Assembly (NCBI GenBank): GCA_964445775.1
Contig: CAYUMH010000003.1
Coordinates: forward strand, 1-64,000
Origin: Terrimonas sp964445775
GTDB lineage: Bacteria; Bacteroidota; Bacteroidia; Chitinophagales; Chitinophagaceae
Direction of reading: 5' to 3'
DNA length: 64,000 bases
Shown here piece by piece: positions 26,038-35,407 of this stretch. The notes beneath the pieces are model-generated. The model did not search any database and was not told the origin of the DNA. It worked only from the letters and a program-made list of their open reading frames with translations. The position numbers and the translations under genes were made by a program. How positions within the stretch are numbered: the first letter of the stretch is position 1; each line of letters starts with the position of its first letter.

Positions 26038-27222
26038 ATGAAACGATTTTTTAACCTATGTTTTACCTGTCTGCTTATTTGCCTGCTGGGTAATTCCACA
26101 CTAAACGCGCAATGTGCCGATGGTTCAACCACCAACAATGTAGCGTATGATACAACTATTTCCTTTCCAAGCGGCGTAACCAATATGCAGGTTAAATTCC
26201 CCAAGTTTAACCCCGAAAATGGTATGTTAACCTGTATGCGGATGTGTATTACCATTGGAGGTATTATTGATACCCTGGCATTTGAGAACAGGGATATCAG
26301 TTCATCACAAAACTTTAATGTATCCTTTGCCCGGAACGATTTATTGATGGGGCCTGGTATTACGGGGGTATTATTGAGTAATTTTAACCGCGATTATAAT
26401 TTCAACCTTGCTCCCGATGATGGTAATCCCAAATCGGGCCCCGACTTTGCACAGGTAACCAAGGATACCATTTTTGGAACCTTATCCTGTACCATGATCA
26501 GCACAGAATCGGACCTGAACCAGTTTTACAGCGGTTTGCCTAATGACAGTGTTTCCTATAATTATATGATCAACGGCGGTATCACTTTTTCCAGCTCTCC
26601 GAATGTGAACATGACCATGCTTACATCCGGTTTTGTGCGTATTGCTTTTCAATACTGTACCTGCCCCAGCGCTTCATTGCCTTTTAATGCCAAATATTTT
26701 AACGCTAAAAAAACCGATGCAGCCAAGGCGCAGTTAAGCTGGACCGGATTTGACGATAACAATGATTACTACTATGAGGCAGAGGTAAGTACCAATGGAA
26801 GAGATTTTACCACTTTACAAAAAGTGCAAAAAAATCCAAGTAATTCCAATTACCAGTTACCTTTTACTGCAGCACAGGGCGGAACTTATTATTTCAGGCT
26901 TAAGCAGGTATATGCAAACGGCTATGTACGATTCAGCCAGATCAGGCAGGTAGACCTGGAAAAATCAACATTTACAAAATTTTCTTTCCTGCCTAATCCT
27001 TCATCCGGCAATATTGGTATCAAATTTGCTACAATAATGACAGCTCCTTTACAAATTATAGTCTATAATGTACAGGGGCAAACACTAATAAATAAGAAAC
27101 TGAAAGTTAACGATTTATCGTACTTACAGGTGGGAAGTTTAAGTCAGCCGGGTGTGTATTGGGTAAAAGTGATTGACGAGCAGACTGGTGAATTTGGTGT
27201 TCAACAACTTATAATTAAATGA
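26038..27222 (+). CDS. Secreted protein with type IX secretion C-terminal sorting domain
   Basis: Exported protein of 394 residues. Parts: signal peptide (CLLICLLGNSTLNAQ); a beta-rich domain at about 22-215 with paired Cys (CADGST, CMRMC, CTCPS), resembling choice-of-anchor-type domains; an Ig/FN3-like domain at about 220-305 (AQLSWTGFDDNNDYYYEAEV, YYFRLKQVYANGYV); and a type A sorting domain at about 315-394 (FLPNPSSGNIGIKF, VYNVQGQTL, GVYWVKV, QLIIK). Type IX cargo is moved across the outer membrane and the sorting domain is removed. The ligand or activity is unknown. A terminator follows. Confidence 0.87.
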   Translation: MKRFFNLCFTCLLICLLGNSTLNAQCADGSTTNNVAYDTTISFPSGVTNMQVKFPKFNPENGMLTCMRMCITIGGIIDTLAFENRDISSSQNFNVSFARNDLLMGPGITGVLLSNFNRDYNFNLAPDDGNPKSGPDFAQVTKDTIFGTLSCTMISTESDLNQFYSGLPNDSVSYNYMINGGITFSSSPNVNMTMLTSGFVRIAFQYCTCPSASLPFNAKYFNAKKTDAAKAQLSWTGFDDNNDYYYEAEVSTNGRDFTTLQKVQKNPSNSNYQLPFTAAQGGTYYFRLKQVYANGYVRFSQIRQVDLEKSTFTKFSFLPNPSSGNIGIKFATIMTAPLQIIVYNVQGQTLINKKLKVNDLSYLQVGSLSQPGVYWVKVIDEQTGEFGVQQLIIK

Positions 27223-27253
27223 CCTCTTAGGTGGAAGAGGATGGTGGCTTGTA

Positions 27254-27289
27254 AAAGGGGCCTTGGTTCGGGGCCCCTTTCTTTTTTTT
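27254..27289 (+). terminator. Terminator after the type IX cargo gene
   Basis: A 9-bp stem (AAAGGGGCC / GGCCCCTTT) with a 9-nt loop, then C and eight T. Strong. Confidence 0.9.
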
Positions 27290-27412
27290 ACTACTGTAGT
27301 CACATAATTGGTTTTTCCCTTAATTTTATGGTTTAAAAGCAACAAGTATGCAGCCTCTGCATCATTACGAATAACTTGCTTTCATTTAAATTTTACTTAT
27401 TTACAACATAGC

Positions 27413-28114
27413 ATGGAGTATAATACTACAAGGAATCACCTTATTATGCGTGAATATGGCCGTCATGTGCAAAAAATGATTGAGCATATCCTGAAAATTG
27501 AAGACCCCGAACGTCGTCAGGGAAATGCACAGGCCGTTATTGAACTGATGGGTTTTTTAAACCCTCACCTGAAGAATGTAGAAGATTTCAGACATAAATT
27601 ATGGGATCACCTTTTCCTTATCAGCGATTTTGAACTGGAAGTAAAATCGCCTTATCCCATCCCCACCCGCGAAACATTAAAAGCAAAACCCAATCCTTTA
27701 CCTTATCCTAAACGTCATCCGCGTTACTCGCACCTGGGTAAAAATGTTGAGGATATTATTAATAAAGGATTGCAGACCGATGATCCGGAGAAAAAATTAG
27801 GCTTTGCCAATGCCGTGGCTTATTATATGAAACTGGCTTATAATAACTGGCATAAGGAAATTGTTCACGACGATGCTATACAAAGTGAGTTAAGCAATAT
27901 CACCAACGGGCAGCTTACATTCACCAATACACCGTATGTAAAATCGTTCCGCCAGCAGGAGAACCGTGACAGGAACAGTGGTAGTGGTTATGGTGGCAAA
28001 CAACGTGGCAAGTTTCAGCAAAGAAGCAACAGCAACAATAATAACAATAATCGTCGCAATGATAACCGCAATGGCGGTAGCGGCGGATCTAATTTTAAAA
28101 AGAAGCGATATTAA
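27413..28114 (+). CDS. DUF4290 protein with Asn/Gly/Arg-rich tail
   Basis: Cytoplasmic protein of 233 residues of the Bacteroidota family DUF4290; function unknown. Residues 1-180 are mostly helical (REYGRHVQKMIEHILKIEDP, AVIELMGFLNPHLKNVEDFR). The last 50 residues are disordered and rich in Asn, Gly, Arg and Lys (GGKQRGKFQQRS, six Asn in a row, FKKKRY), like RNA-binding low-complexity tails. The start at 27413 matches the family N-terminus; an upstream in-frame codon at 27308 would add residues with no signal or family resemblance. Confidence 0.85.
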   Translation: MEYNTTRNHLIMREYGRHVQKMIEHILKIEDPERRQGNAQAVIELMGFLNPHLKNVEDFRHKLWDHLFLISDFELEVKSPYPIPTRETLKAKPNPLPYPKRHPRYSHLGKNVEDIINKGLQTDDPEKKLGFANAVAYYMKLAYNNWHKEIVHDDAIQSELSNITNGQLTFTNTPYVKSFRQQENRDRNSGSGYGGKQRGKFQQRSNSNNNNNNRRNDNRNGGSGGSNFKKKRY

Positions 28115-28142
28115 TTAAACCGGTTCCGGTTTTCAATAAACG

Positions 28143-28176
28143 AAAAGAGTTGAGATATTATCTCAACTCTTTTTTG
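28143..28176 (+). terminator. Bidirectional terminator between convergent genes
   Basis: A 14-bp perfect stem (AAAAGAGTTGAGAT / ATCTCAACTCTTTT) with a 3-nt loop and T-runs in both directions. It ends both the DUF4290 gene and the efflux adaptor gene. Confidence 0.92.
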
Positions 28177-28215
28177 TTTGCATAAACAGGTATGTCTGAC
28201 CAGGCGGTCAACTTA

Positions 28216-29580
28216 TTATTTTTTAAACAGCTCTTCCTTTGTTACAACTTTCACTTTTGCTCCGTCTTTCAATGTCTGGCTGATAGCGGAATAGGGACCA
28301 CTCACCACCTTTTCATTACCGGTAAGCCCGCTCACTATTTCTATATTATTCATATCCTGGATACCCGATTTTACCAATACTTTTTTTACTGTATTGTCCG
28401 GTTGTAATACATACACTACCTCTTCCATTTCGGCCCCGGAACCCGTATTGGTATCCTGATCTTCATCGGCGCCGGTGCTGGTGGCTTTCTCTTTTTTAGA
28501 ATCGGCCAGGCTTTTATCGCTGCCTTTTAAACGGGCATTAACAGCGGCAATAGGAACTGACAGAACATTATCCTTACGTTTTGTTTTTATATCGGCACTG
28601 GCATTCATTCCGGGTCTGAAAGGAAACTTCCTGGGTTTGGCAGGGTCTATCAGGTCGCTGTACGAAGCTTTATCCAGTCTTATTCTTACTTCATAATTGG
28701 TAACATCGGTAGTAGTAGCGGTTAAGGAACTGCTCTTGGTGCTGCTGGCAATTTGGGTAACCACTCCTTTAAACTTCCGGTTATTATACGCGTCTACTTC
28801 CACATCGGCGCTATCACCCAGGTTTACTTTTACAATATCATTTTCGCCTACATCTACCCGTACTTCAATAATATTCATATCGGCTACCCGCATCATTTCA
28901 GTACCTACGTTAAAGCTGTTACCGGCTACGCTTTCACCTTCTTTAATGCTTAAGGATGAAACCACGCCATCCATGGGGGCGACAATCGTGGTACGGCTCA
29001 GGTCTTTATTGGCCCTGGATAAACCACTTTGCGACACTTGTGTGCCAGCCTCCAGGCTGCGGATATTTTGTTTGGCGGCATTATAGTTTGCCTGTGCCGA
29101 TTGAAAGGTGGTTTCAATTTGCTCCAGTTCGGCTTTTGAAATAACCTTTTGATCGTATAAGGTTTTATTACGTTTATAATTATCCTCGGCATTTTTAAGC
29201 GTAGCCTGTAATGCCAGCAAGGCCGCTTCGCTGTTGGCAACAGTTGCCCTGGATTGTGCCACAGTAGCTGCTGCCTGGTCTTTTTGCAAAGCATAAATAT
29301 CGGCATAGATACGTGCCAATACCTGGCCTTTTTTAACACTGTCGCCTTCCTGTACCATCAGGTTGGTTACCTGTCCGGATATATCCGGACTGATCTTTAC
29401 CTCCACTTCGGGATAAACATTACCACTGGCCGTAACGGTTTCAACAATGGTGCGTTTGGCTACCGGTTCGGTAGTTACTCTTTCACCGGTATTTTTACTT
29501 TTATTAAATGCATTGTATGCAAAGCCAGCAATTACAATTACTGCTATAATAATCAATAACCACTTAACAGATTTTTTCAT
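28216..29580 (-). CDS. Periplasmic adaptor (membrane fusion) subunit of an efflux system
   Basis: HlyD/MacA-type adaptor of 454 residues that links an inner-membrane pump to TolC. It begins with one membrane anchor (VKWLLIIIAVIVIAGFAYNA), then the barrel-sandwich and lipoyl hybrid (VEVKISPDISGQVTNLMVQE, GDSVKKGQVLARI), a long coiled coil at about 95-190, the second lipoyl half (TTIVAPMDGVVSSLSIKEGE) and a beta barrel. Residues about 345-400 carry a charged, Ser/Thr-rich insert (DSKKEKATSTGADEDQDTN). It lies 107 nt behind TolC on the same strand, but no pump gene follows. Confidence 0.92.
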   Translation of the reverse strand: MKKSVKWLLIIIAVIVIAGFAYNAFNKSKNTGERVTTEPVAKRTIVETVTASGNVYPEVEVKISPDISGQVTNLMVQEGDSVKKGQVLARIYADIYALQKDQAAATVAQSRATVANSEAALLALQATLKNAEDNYKRNKTLYDQKVISKAELEQIETTFQSAQANYNAAKQNIRSLEAGTQVSQSGLSRANKDLSRTTIVAPMDGVVSSLSIKEGESVAGNSFNVGTEMMRVADMNIIEVRVDVGENDIVKVNLGDSADVEVDAYNNRKFKGVVTQIASSTKSSSLTATTTDVTNYEVRIRLDKASYSDLIDPAKPRKFPFRPGMNASADIKTKRKDNVLSVPIAAVNARLKGSDKSLADSKKEKATSTGADEDQDTNTGSGAEMEEVVYVLQPDNTVKKVLVKSGIQDMNNIEIVSGLTGNEKVVSGPYSAISQTLKDGAKVKVVTKEELFKK

Positions 29581-29687
29581 GCTTCTATTTTTATACTCAG
29601 TTAGTTTGTTCAATATACTACCACAGTTGAAAGGAGTCTGCCACAGGTTGTGGCAAGGAACGATAACCTGTGAACAAAATAACCGGT

Positions 29688-31139
29688 TTATAATTTTAAT
29701 CCCTGTCCTTTATAGAACTCTAATAATTTTATTTTAAAAACATAATCATATTGCGCATACAGCAAATTATACTTTGCGGTAGCCAATGCATTTTGTGTGT
29801 TCAACAGATCATAGGTAGATAACAGGCCCATGTCGTATCGTTTCTTCGCAAAATCGTAGGCTTTTTCTGATGCTGCCACACTTTTTTGATTAGCATTATA
29901 TTTTTCCAATGCGGCCACCGCATCATTGTGCGCAGTATAAATATCCTGTTTGATGGTTTGTGCATCCTGTTCCATTTGCAGCTCCACCTGTTTAACGTTC
30001 AGTTTACTGCGCTGCCAGTTATTACGCAGTGTACCGTTGTTGAAAATGGGCACACTTAAACTTAAGCCTACCGATTGTTGAAAGTTCTGGTTGATCTGGC
30101 TGAAGTAGGGTTGTTTAGCGTAGTTAAAGCTGGTGTTAAATAAGGGAGCATTAGGTGCCACACTGTATTCAGTACCGTTTACTGTTACTTTACCAATGCT
30201 GGTTACCGGCGTTTGCGTGGTGGATAAAAGTTCCTGCCCGGTATTAATGAACCTGCTGCCCAAACTACCAAACATAGAAAGGGTAGGATACATGGCTCCT
30301 TTGGCAGCCAGTACATTTTTTTGAGCAGCCTGTAAGTTTAGGTTGTTTACTTTTTGCTGTGGTAAATGTATTAAGGCCGAGGAAAAAACATTTTCTGGTT
30401 GTAAATCGGCCAGGCTTTCTACCGGTATGCTTTCAACAGGGGGGGCGAGTACATCAAAAGCCGTCGCCGCATCTACATTCAGCAGGGCTTTCATCTGTAA
30501 TATGGTTTGTGTAACACTGGCTTTGGCAGTAATCACTGCCGAGCTATCCGTGGCCAGCTGTGCCTCCAGTTGTGTAGCATTCAACTCAGGAAGTTTGCCG
30601 GCATCTACCTGCAGGCGGGTATTCTCTAATTGTTGCGCAGTTTGTGATAATTGCACCCGGGCTATATTTACCTGCTCCATCGATAATAATATTTGCAGGT
30701 AAGCAGTGGCTACATTTAAGGCAACATCGTTTTGCGCTTTTTCAATGCCGGCAATAGTGGCCTGTAAACTCAGGTCGCGGGCTTTTACCGTATTTTTTTT
30801 GGAGAACCAGTTAAACAGGTCAACACCAGCCTGTAAACTATAACCATGCGATAAGAAGGTTTCGGTTACCAGGTCAAAATTGGCCGGGTTCTGGTTCCGC
30901 CCCGAGTTAACGCCGAGGTTGGTACTAAAACCTATATTGGGATAAATATTTAAACGGGCCTGTTTATAATCCAGCGCCGCAAACCTTGCCTGCAGATCAG
31001 CCTGTTTCACTGAAATATTATGCTGCAATGCATAATTCACGCATTTTTGAAGATCCCATTTTTCCTGGGCCTGTACCTGGCCGGCAGTTAAAAAAAAGAA
31101 ACCGGCTATGATAGTGATACCCGACAATAACTTTCTCAT
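29688..31139 (-). CDS. TolC-family outer-membrane efflux protein
   Basis: TolC-like outer-membrane channel of 483 residues with a signal peptide (AGFFFLTAGQVQAQ). It has two similar halves of the outer-membrane efflux domain (WDLQKCVNYALQHNISVKQA; FAKKRYDMGLLSTYDLLNTQ) forming coiled-coil hairpins. It precedes the adaptor gene on the same strand and should partner with it. The combination usually serves MacB- or RND-type pumps, for export of drugs, peptides or lipids. Confidence 0.93.
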   Translation of the reverse strand: MRKLLSGITIIAGFFFLTAGQVQAQEKWDLQKCVNYALQHNISVKQADLQARFAALDYKQARLNIYPNIGFSTNLGVNSGRNQNPANFDLVTETFLSHGYSLQAGVDLFNWFSKKNTVKARDLSLQATIAGIEKAQNDVALNVATAYLQILLSMEQVNIARVQLSQTAQQLENTRLQVDAGKLPELNATQLEAQLATDSSAVITAKASVTQTILQMKALLNVDAATAFDVLAPPVESIPVESLADLQPENVFSSALIHLPQQKVNNLNLQAAQKNVLAAKGAMYPTLSMFGSLGSRFINTGQELLSTTQTPVTSIGKVTVNGTEYSVAPNAPLFNTSFNYAKQPYFSQINQNFQQSVGLSLSVPIFNNGTLRNNWQRSKLNVKQVELQMEQDAQTIKQDIYTAHNDAVAALEKYNANQKSVAASEKAYDFAKKRYDMGLLSTYDLLNTQNALATAKYNLLYAQYDYVFKIKLLEFYKGQGLKL

Positions 31140-31199
31140 AGACCAAAAATAGTATAAACCGTATTTATTTAAAATTTGAAGCGGATAAACGGTAAAAAC

Positions 31200-32363
31200 T
31201 TATGTTAATTGTCGCAGTGCCTGTGACAGGTCCTTAATGAGGTAGTCCGGCTCTTCCAGGCCAAAGTATAACCGTACACTCCGGTGCCATTTATCTTCCG
31301 GGTTAAACTGCTCTGCCGGTATGCCGGCACATTTGGGTAAAACCAGGCTTTCATGGCCGCCCCAGCTAACCGCTATTAAAAAGTGTTGCAGGCGTTCACA
31401 AAACTGTACAATCTTTTCCCTTTCTCTTGTTTGTAAAATAATGGTTACCAGGCCACCAACGGGTTTCATCTGGTTATTGGCCAGTTCATACTGGTCAAAG
31501 CTTTCATCAAAGGGGTATATAATACTTTCTATTTGTGGCTGTTGTTTTAAAAAATCAGCTATTGTGCTGGTTGTTTGGGTTATTCTTTCCAGGCGTACCG
31601 GCATGGTGCGCAGGCTGCGTAACATGAGCCAGGCATTAAAAGGCTGCATGCCGCTGCCAATGGCCAGGTAGTCCATGTCAAATATCTTTTTGATCATGGC
31701 TTTACTGCCGCTTAATACACCTCCCAGTGTATCACTGTGGCCGCCGATATACTTGGTGGCTGTTTGCATGGCCAGGTCAATACCCATACTGATCACCGGT
31801 TGATACAAAGGAGTGGCATAACTGTTATCAATCATGGTAATGATGCCCTTTTGTTTGGCATAAGCGGTAATGGCCTGTATAGGTTGTATGGCAAAGGTCC
31901 AGCTGTTGGGCGATTCCAGGTAGTAGAAAGTGGTATTGGGTTGTGTAGTGGCCATCCATTCTTCAATGGTGCCGCCATCTACATAACTGGTATGTACGCC
32001 ATAACGGGGTAAGATGGTATCAAACAATTTCTTGGTCCAGCTATACGGGTCGCGTACACTTACAATATGGTCGCCAGCTTTTACATTGGCCATTACACCG
32101 GCATAGGTAGCCGCCGCGCCGTTATTAAAAACCAGTGATTCCTCTGCACCATCTAAGGCGGCCAGTTTTTTTCTCAATATATCAACCGTCGGGTTTAACC
32201 CCCGGCTGTAGATATACCCCGACATTTCGTCGGCAAATACATTACTGATATCGGCAATGGTATCAAAAGCAAAATTACTGGCCTGGGCTATGGGAGGCGA
32301 TACGGCACGGTGATACTGCTCCCTGTCTTCGCCTAATTCATTAATGATATATGACAGATCCAT
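31200..32363 (-). CDS. PLP-dependent trans-sulfuration enzyme (cystathionine gamma-synthase/lyase family)
   Basis: Cys/Met-metabolism PLP enzyme of 387 residues, cytoplasmic. Diagnostic parts are the N-terminal GYIYSRGLNPTVDILRKKLA (the YSR of the phosphate site), TMIDNSYATPLYQP (Asp contacting the pyridine N), and the PLP Lys in TATKYIGGHSDTLGG. The C-terminal SWGGHESLVLP is also typical. Cystathionine gamma-synthase, gamma-lyase, beta-lyase and homocysteine-forming enzymes share these motifs, so the exact reaction is uncertain. No sulfur-metabolism neighbours are present. Confidence 0.9.
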   Translation of the reverse strand: MDLSYIINELGEDREQYHRAVSPPIAQASNFAFDTIADISNVFADEMSGYIYSRGLNPTVDILRKKLAALDGAEESLVFNNGAAATYAGVMANVKAGDHIVSVRDPYSWTKKLFDTILPRYGVHTSYVDGGTIEEWMATTQPNTTFYYLESPNSWTFAIQPIQAITAYAKQKGIITMIDNSYATPLYQPVISMGIDLAMQTATKYIGGHSDTLGGVLSGSKAMIKKIFDMDYLAIGSGMQPFNAWLMLRSLRTMPVRLERITQTTSTIADFLKQQPQIESIIYPFDESFDQYELANNQMKPVGGLVTIILQTREREKIVQFCERLQHFLIAVSWGGHESLVLPKCAGIPAEQFNPEDKWHRSVRLYFGLEEPDYLIKDLSQALRQLT

Positions 32364-32433
32364 GGTATAATTTGAAAATTAGATAAGTTGAAAATTTGGT
32401 AATGAGCGCCCCGATACTGTAACGTTCATTGTG

Positions 32434-33816
32434 TTACAAATTATTAGTAACTCCTTTTTTATGATATACTAAAAAGTAAATAATTGCTAAAGCCCCTAAT
32501 AAACAAAGACCAATGATGGCGGCGGTTGGTTTATCAATAATTACGGCCGTGGCAATGCCGGCATAAGCCAGTACAAAAATAGCCGCTAACAGCGGGGTAA
32601 TTGTTTTGATAAACCCTTTATTGATGGCACTTTCATTTTGTTTTTTCCGGCGTAAATAAAACAGGGTAGCGGCAGAAGCACCCATACCAAAACTATCTAA
32701 AAACATGGTGAAGCCTAAAATATTATCTACCTGTTTACCAAAAAAAGTAATGATGATGGTCATGATGGAAAAAGCTGCCAGGCCATTGATCATCGCCTGT
32801 GTTTTAGGATGCTGGTAGGCAAACATCTTCGGGAAAACCTTATCCAGGCTCATGGCCCGCATCACCCTGGGGTTACTTAGCAGCACCACATTTACATAGG
32901 CCAGTACAGATAAAAACATCAGGGCATCAAAAATTTTGGCGCCGGTAGTGCCGAACCAGGCTTCTAACAATAAGGCTCCAATAGCGGATGTACCTTTCAT
33001 CTCTTCAAAACCGATCACTTCCGTATAGGCATAATTGATGGCCATGTATAAAGCCACTACAATGATCATACCGCTGATAATACCTTTTGATAAAATTTTG
33101 GTCCGCTTTACCTCTGTACCAAAATTGATGGTTTGCTGGTAACCACCATAGGAAAAAAACACAGGTATGCAGGCAATTAAAAATAACTTAAGCCAGTGAT
33201 TGTCTTTAAAATCATACACCTGTATATTGCTGTCATGTCCATGCGGTTCCACCGTAACGCCTTTAATGATACTGGCGATCATGATCAGCATCAGGCCGAT
33301 CTTCAGGATCATCAATACATTTTGTGTACGGCTGCTGGTGCGTAAGCCCAGCAGGTTAACCACAAAGAAAATGCCTACACAAAAAACCGCGACCAGGGTA
33401 TTGAACAAAGTGCCGGAGGGGCGACCATATAAAAGATCACTGATATAATCGGCGCCTATGAGGGCTACTACGGCCAGTGATGCCGCATTGCTGATCAGTA
33501 TTAAGGCATTAATGGTAAACCCAATGGAAGGGTGATAACAAAAAGAAAATATTTTATAATAGCCGCCCATGGCCGGTAAACGCAGGCCGATTTCGGCATA
33601 GGTAAGAGCGCCGCATAAAGCTACAAAACCACCCACCAGCCATACAGCGAAAAATAAAGCCGGGGAGCCTGAGGCTGCTGCCACACGTGCCGGTGTGCCG
33701 AATATGCCCATACCAACCACAAAGCTGATAACAAGTATGGTAACATCAAATTGGTTTAGTTTATTACCGGTCTCAGTTGCTGATAAAGCCGGTGCAGTTG
33801 TTTGGTTCGCACTCAT
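32434..33816 (-). CDS. Amino-acid permease, APC superfamily
   Basis: Inner-membrane transporter of 460 residues with about twelve membrane segments. The first has the APC substrate-binding pattern GMGIFGTPARVAAASGSP, followed by AEIGLRLPAMGGYY. It resembles LAT/APA-type amino-acid carriers and antiporters. Met at 33816 is used because it precedes a short polar N-terminus; an alternative is nine codons upstream. Substrate is unknown. It lies upstream of the trans-sulfuration gene on the same strand, with 70 nt between, so the two may be co-expressed. Confidence 0.9.
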   Translation of the reverse strand: MSANQTTAPALSATETGNKLNQFDVTILVISFVVGMGIFGTPARVAAASGSPALFFAVWLVGGFVALCGALTYAEIGLRLPAMGGYYKIFSFCYHPSIGFTINALILISNAASLAVVALIGADYISDLLYGRPSGTLFNTLVAVFCVGIFFVVNLLGLRTSSRTQNVLMILKIGLMLIMIASIIKGVTVEPHGHDSNIQVYDFKDNHWLKLFLIACIPVFFSYGGYQQTINFGTEVKRTKILSKGIISGMIIVVALYMAINYAYTEVIGFEEMKGTSAIGALLLEAWFGTTGAKIFDALMFLSVLAYVNVVLLSNPRVMRAMSLDKVFPKMFAYQHPKTQAMINGLAAFSIMTIIITFFGKQVDNILGFTMFLDSFGMGASAATLFYLRRKKQNESAINKGFIKTITPLLAAIFVLAYAGIATAVIIDKPTAAIIGLCLLGALAIIYFLVYHKKGVTNNL

Positions 33817-33870
33817 GCGCTGAAGATAGCAGAATAATGGCAATAATTCTATACCGTATATTACAAAATA

Positions 33871-33902
33871 AAAGAGGCGTTATAAAATTATAACGCCTCT
33901 TT
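33871..33902 (-). terminator. Terminator downstream of the EnvC-like gene
   Basis: A 15-bp perfect stem (AAAGAGGCGTTATAA / TTATAACGCCTCTTT) with a 2-nt centre and short T-runs on the minus strand. It ends the dut-DUF4292-EnvC unit. Confidence 0.9.
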
Positions 33903-33924
33903 CAAAAAAAATCATATAGCCCTG

Positions 33925-35328
33925 TTACCTGCTTAACCAGGGTCTTGGATTTACATTCTTATTATCAATCATTAAGATAAAATCAATTTTACCTCCACCT
34001 TCGTCATCAGCGCCTACACGACCTAATACCTGCCCACGGCTAACTTTAGCTCCGCGGCTAACTGTTATAGAGGAAAGGTTAGAATAGGTAGTAAAATATT
34101 TACCGTGCCTTAAAATAACGGTTGTATTATTGTCTACAGTAAACATACCGGCCACTTCGCCTTCAAAAATAGCTTTTACGGGAGCGCCTAAGGGAGCTGC
34201 AATGGTTAATCCCGGATTATCACCGCTTACCTGGCCAATCCCCTCAATTTTATAATAACCTTGTTCAATAGTTACAACACCATTATCAACCGGCCATGGT
34301 AAACGACCTTTATTGGAGGCAAAGTCCTTATTCAAGGTAACGTCAGCCGCATTAAAGTCTAAGTAGTTGGTCACTTTCTTAGGTTCAGCTTCTACTTTAG
34401 GTTTTGTTACCGCCACATTCTGTTCGGTTTTTGTTTCAGCCGGTTTTGTAGGTGTTACGGTTGTGGGGTTGGTCTTAGGTGCATTTTCCTTTGCCTTTGC
34501 ATCTGCCAGCTTTTTCTCGGCCTCCAATGTTTTACGCCTGTCCTCTTCAATAGCTTTTTGACGGGCAATTTCATCCGCTGCTTTTTTGCGGGCTATCTCA
34601 ATTTCCCGGCGCACAATGGCATCAATATTCGACTTTAACTGTTTATCTCTTTTTTGTTTGGCCGTGATCTGTTTTTTAAGATCATTCTCCTGGCCTCTTA
34701 ATTTTTGTACTACCGCATTCTGTTCATTCTTTTGATCGGCTAATACATTGCGTTCACTGTTCTGGGTTTCCAGTACATTCTTCTTCTGGTCTTTCCTGCT
34801 GATCTGTTGCTGTTGTCTTTTGGTAATAAGGGCCTGGTGCTCTAATATATTACTGGCCTGTTTTTCACGGTAGTCCTTATAGCTTTTTAAATAGGTAATG
34901 CGTTTAACGGCATCGTTAAAATTCTCGGCAGAAAAAATAAAGTTCAGGTAATCATAGTTACTCCTGTTCTTGTAAGCATATACTACCGATTTGGCATATT
35001 GATCCTTTAATGTATCCAGCTGTTTTTGTAAACGGTATATCTCCAGGTTGCTCAGGTATATATCGTCATCAATTGTTTTCAGCTCTTTACTCAGACTGGT
35101 GATATATTTTTCCTGCAGCGATATTTTACGTTGCAATAAATTCAGCTGCTTTAAATTTTGCGTGGTTTGACCTTTTACCGTGTTATAGGCATTCTGAATT
35201 TCTTTCAGCTCTTTTTGTAAAGCCTGGCGTTCTTTCTCCAGCTCCGATTTATCCGTAAGAGGTTGTGCCTGCAAAGCGGTTAATGTGCCAAACAATAAAG
35301 CCAGTAATAAAAAGTATGTTTTTCTCAT
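33925..35328 (-). CDS. EnvC-like murein hydrolase activator with degenerate LytM domain
   Basis: Exported protein of 467 residues: signal peptide (LLLALLFGTLTALQAQ), a long coiled coil at about 22-300 (ERQALQKELKEIQ, QKRDKQLKSNIDAIVRREIE), a Pro/Thr/Lys linker, and a C-terminal M23/LytM domain (GVVTIEQGYYKIEG, AIFEGEVAGMF). The zinc ligands of active M23 peptidases are missing: HGKYFTTYSNL keeps one His but the HxH position reads GKIDFILMI. As in E. coli EnvC, this points to an activator of amidases for daughter-cell separation rather than an enzyme. It follows dut and the DUF4292 lipoprotein. Confidence 0.88.
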   Translation of the reverse strand: MRKTYFLLLALLFGTLTALQAQPLTDKSELEKERQALQKELKEIQNAYNTVKGQTTQNLKQLNLLQRKISLQEKYITSLSKELKTIDDDIYLSNLEIYRLQKQLDTLKDQYAKSVVYAYKNRSNYDYLNFIFSAENFNDAVKRITYLKSYKDYREKQASNILEHQALITKRQQQQISRKDQKKNVLETQNSERNVLADQKNEQNAVVQKLRGQENDLKKQITAKQKRDKQLKSNIDAIVRREIEIARKKAADEIARQKAIEEDRRKTLEAEKKLADAKAKENAPKTNPTTVTPTKPAETKTEQNVAVTKPKVEAEPKKVTNYLDFNAADVTLNKDFASNKGRLPWPVDNGVVTIEQGYYKIEGIGQVSGDNPGLTIAAPLGAPVKAIFEGEVAGMFTVDNNTTVILRHGKYFTTYSNLSSITVSRGAKVSRGQVLGRVGADDEGGGKIDFILMIDNKNVNPRPWLSR

Positions 35329-35407
35329 ATTTTCTATTTGCGAATCAATAAATGGGTAGTACAAATGAATATGTACAACGCCCTTTTTTTAAAAAAATTA
35401 TCAAAGC

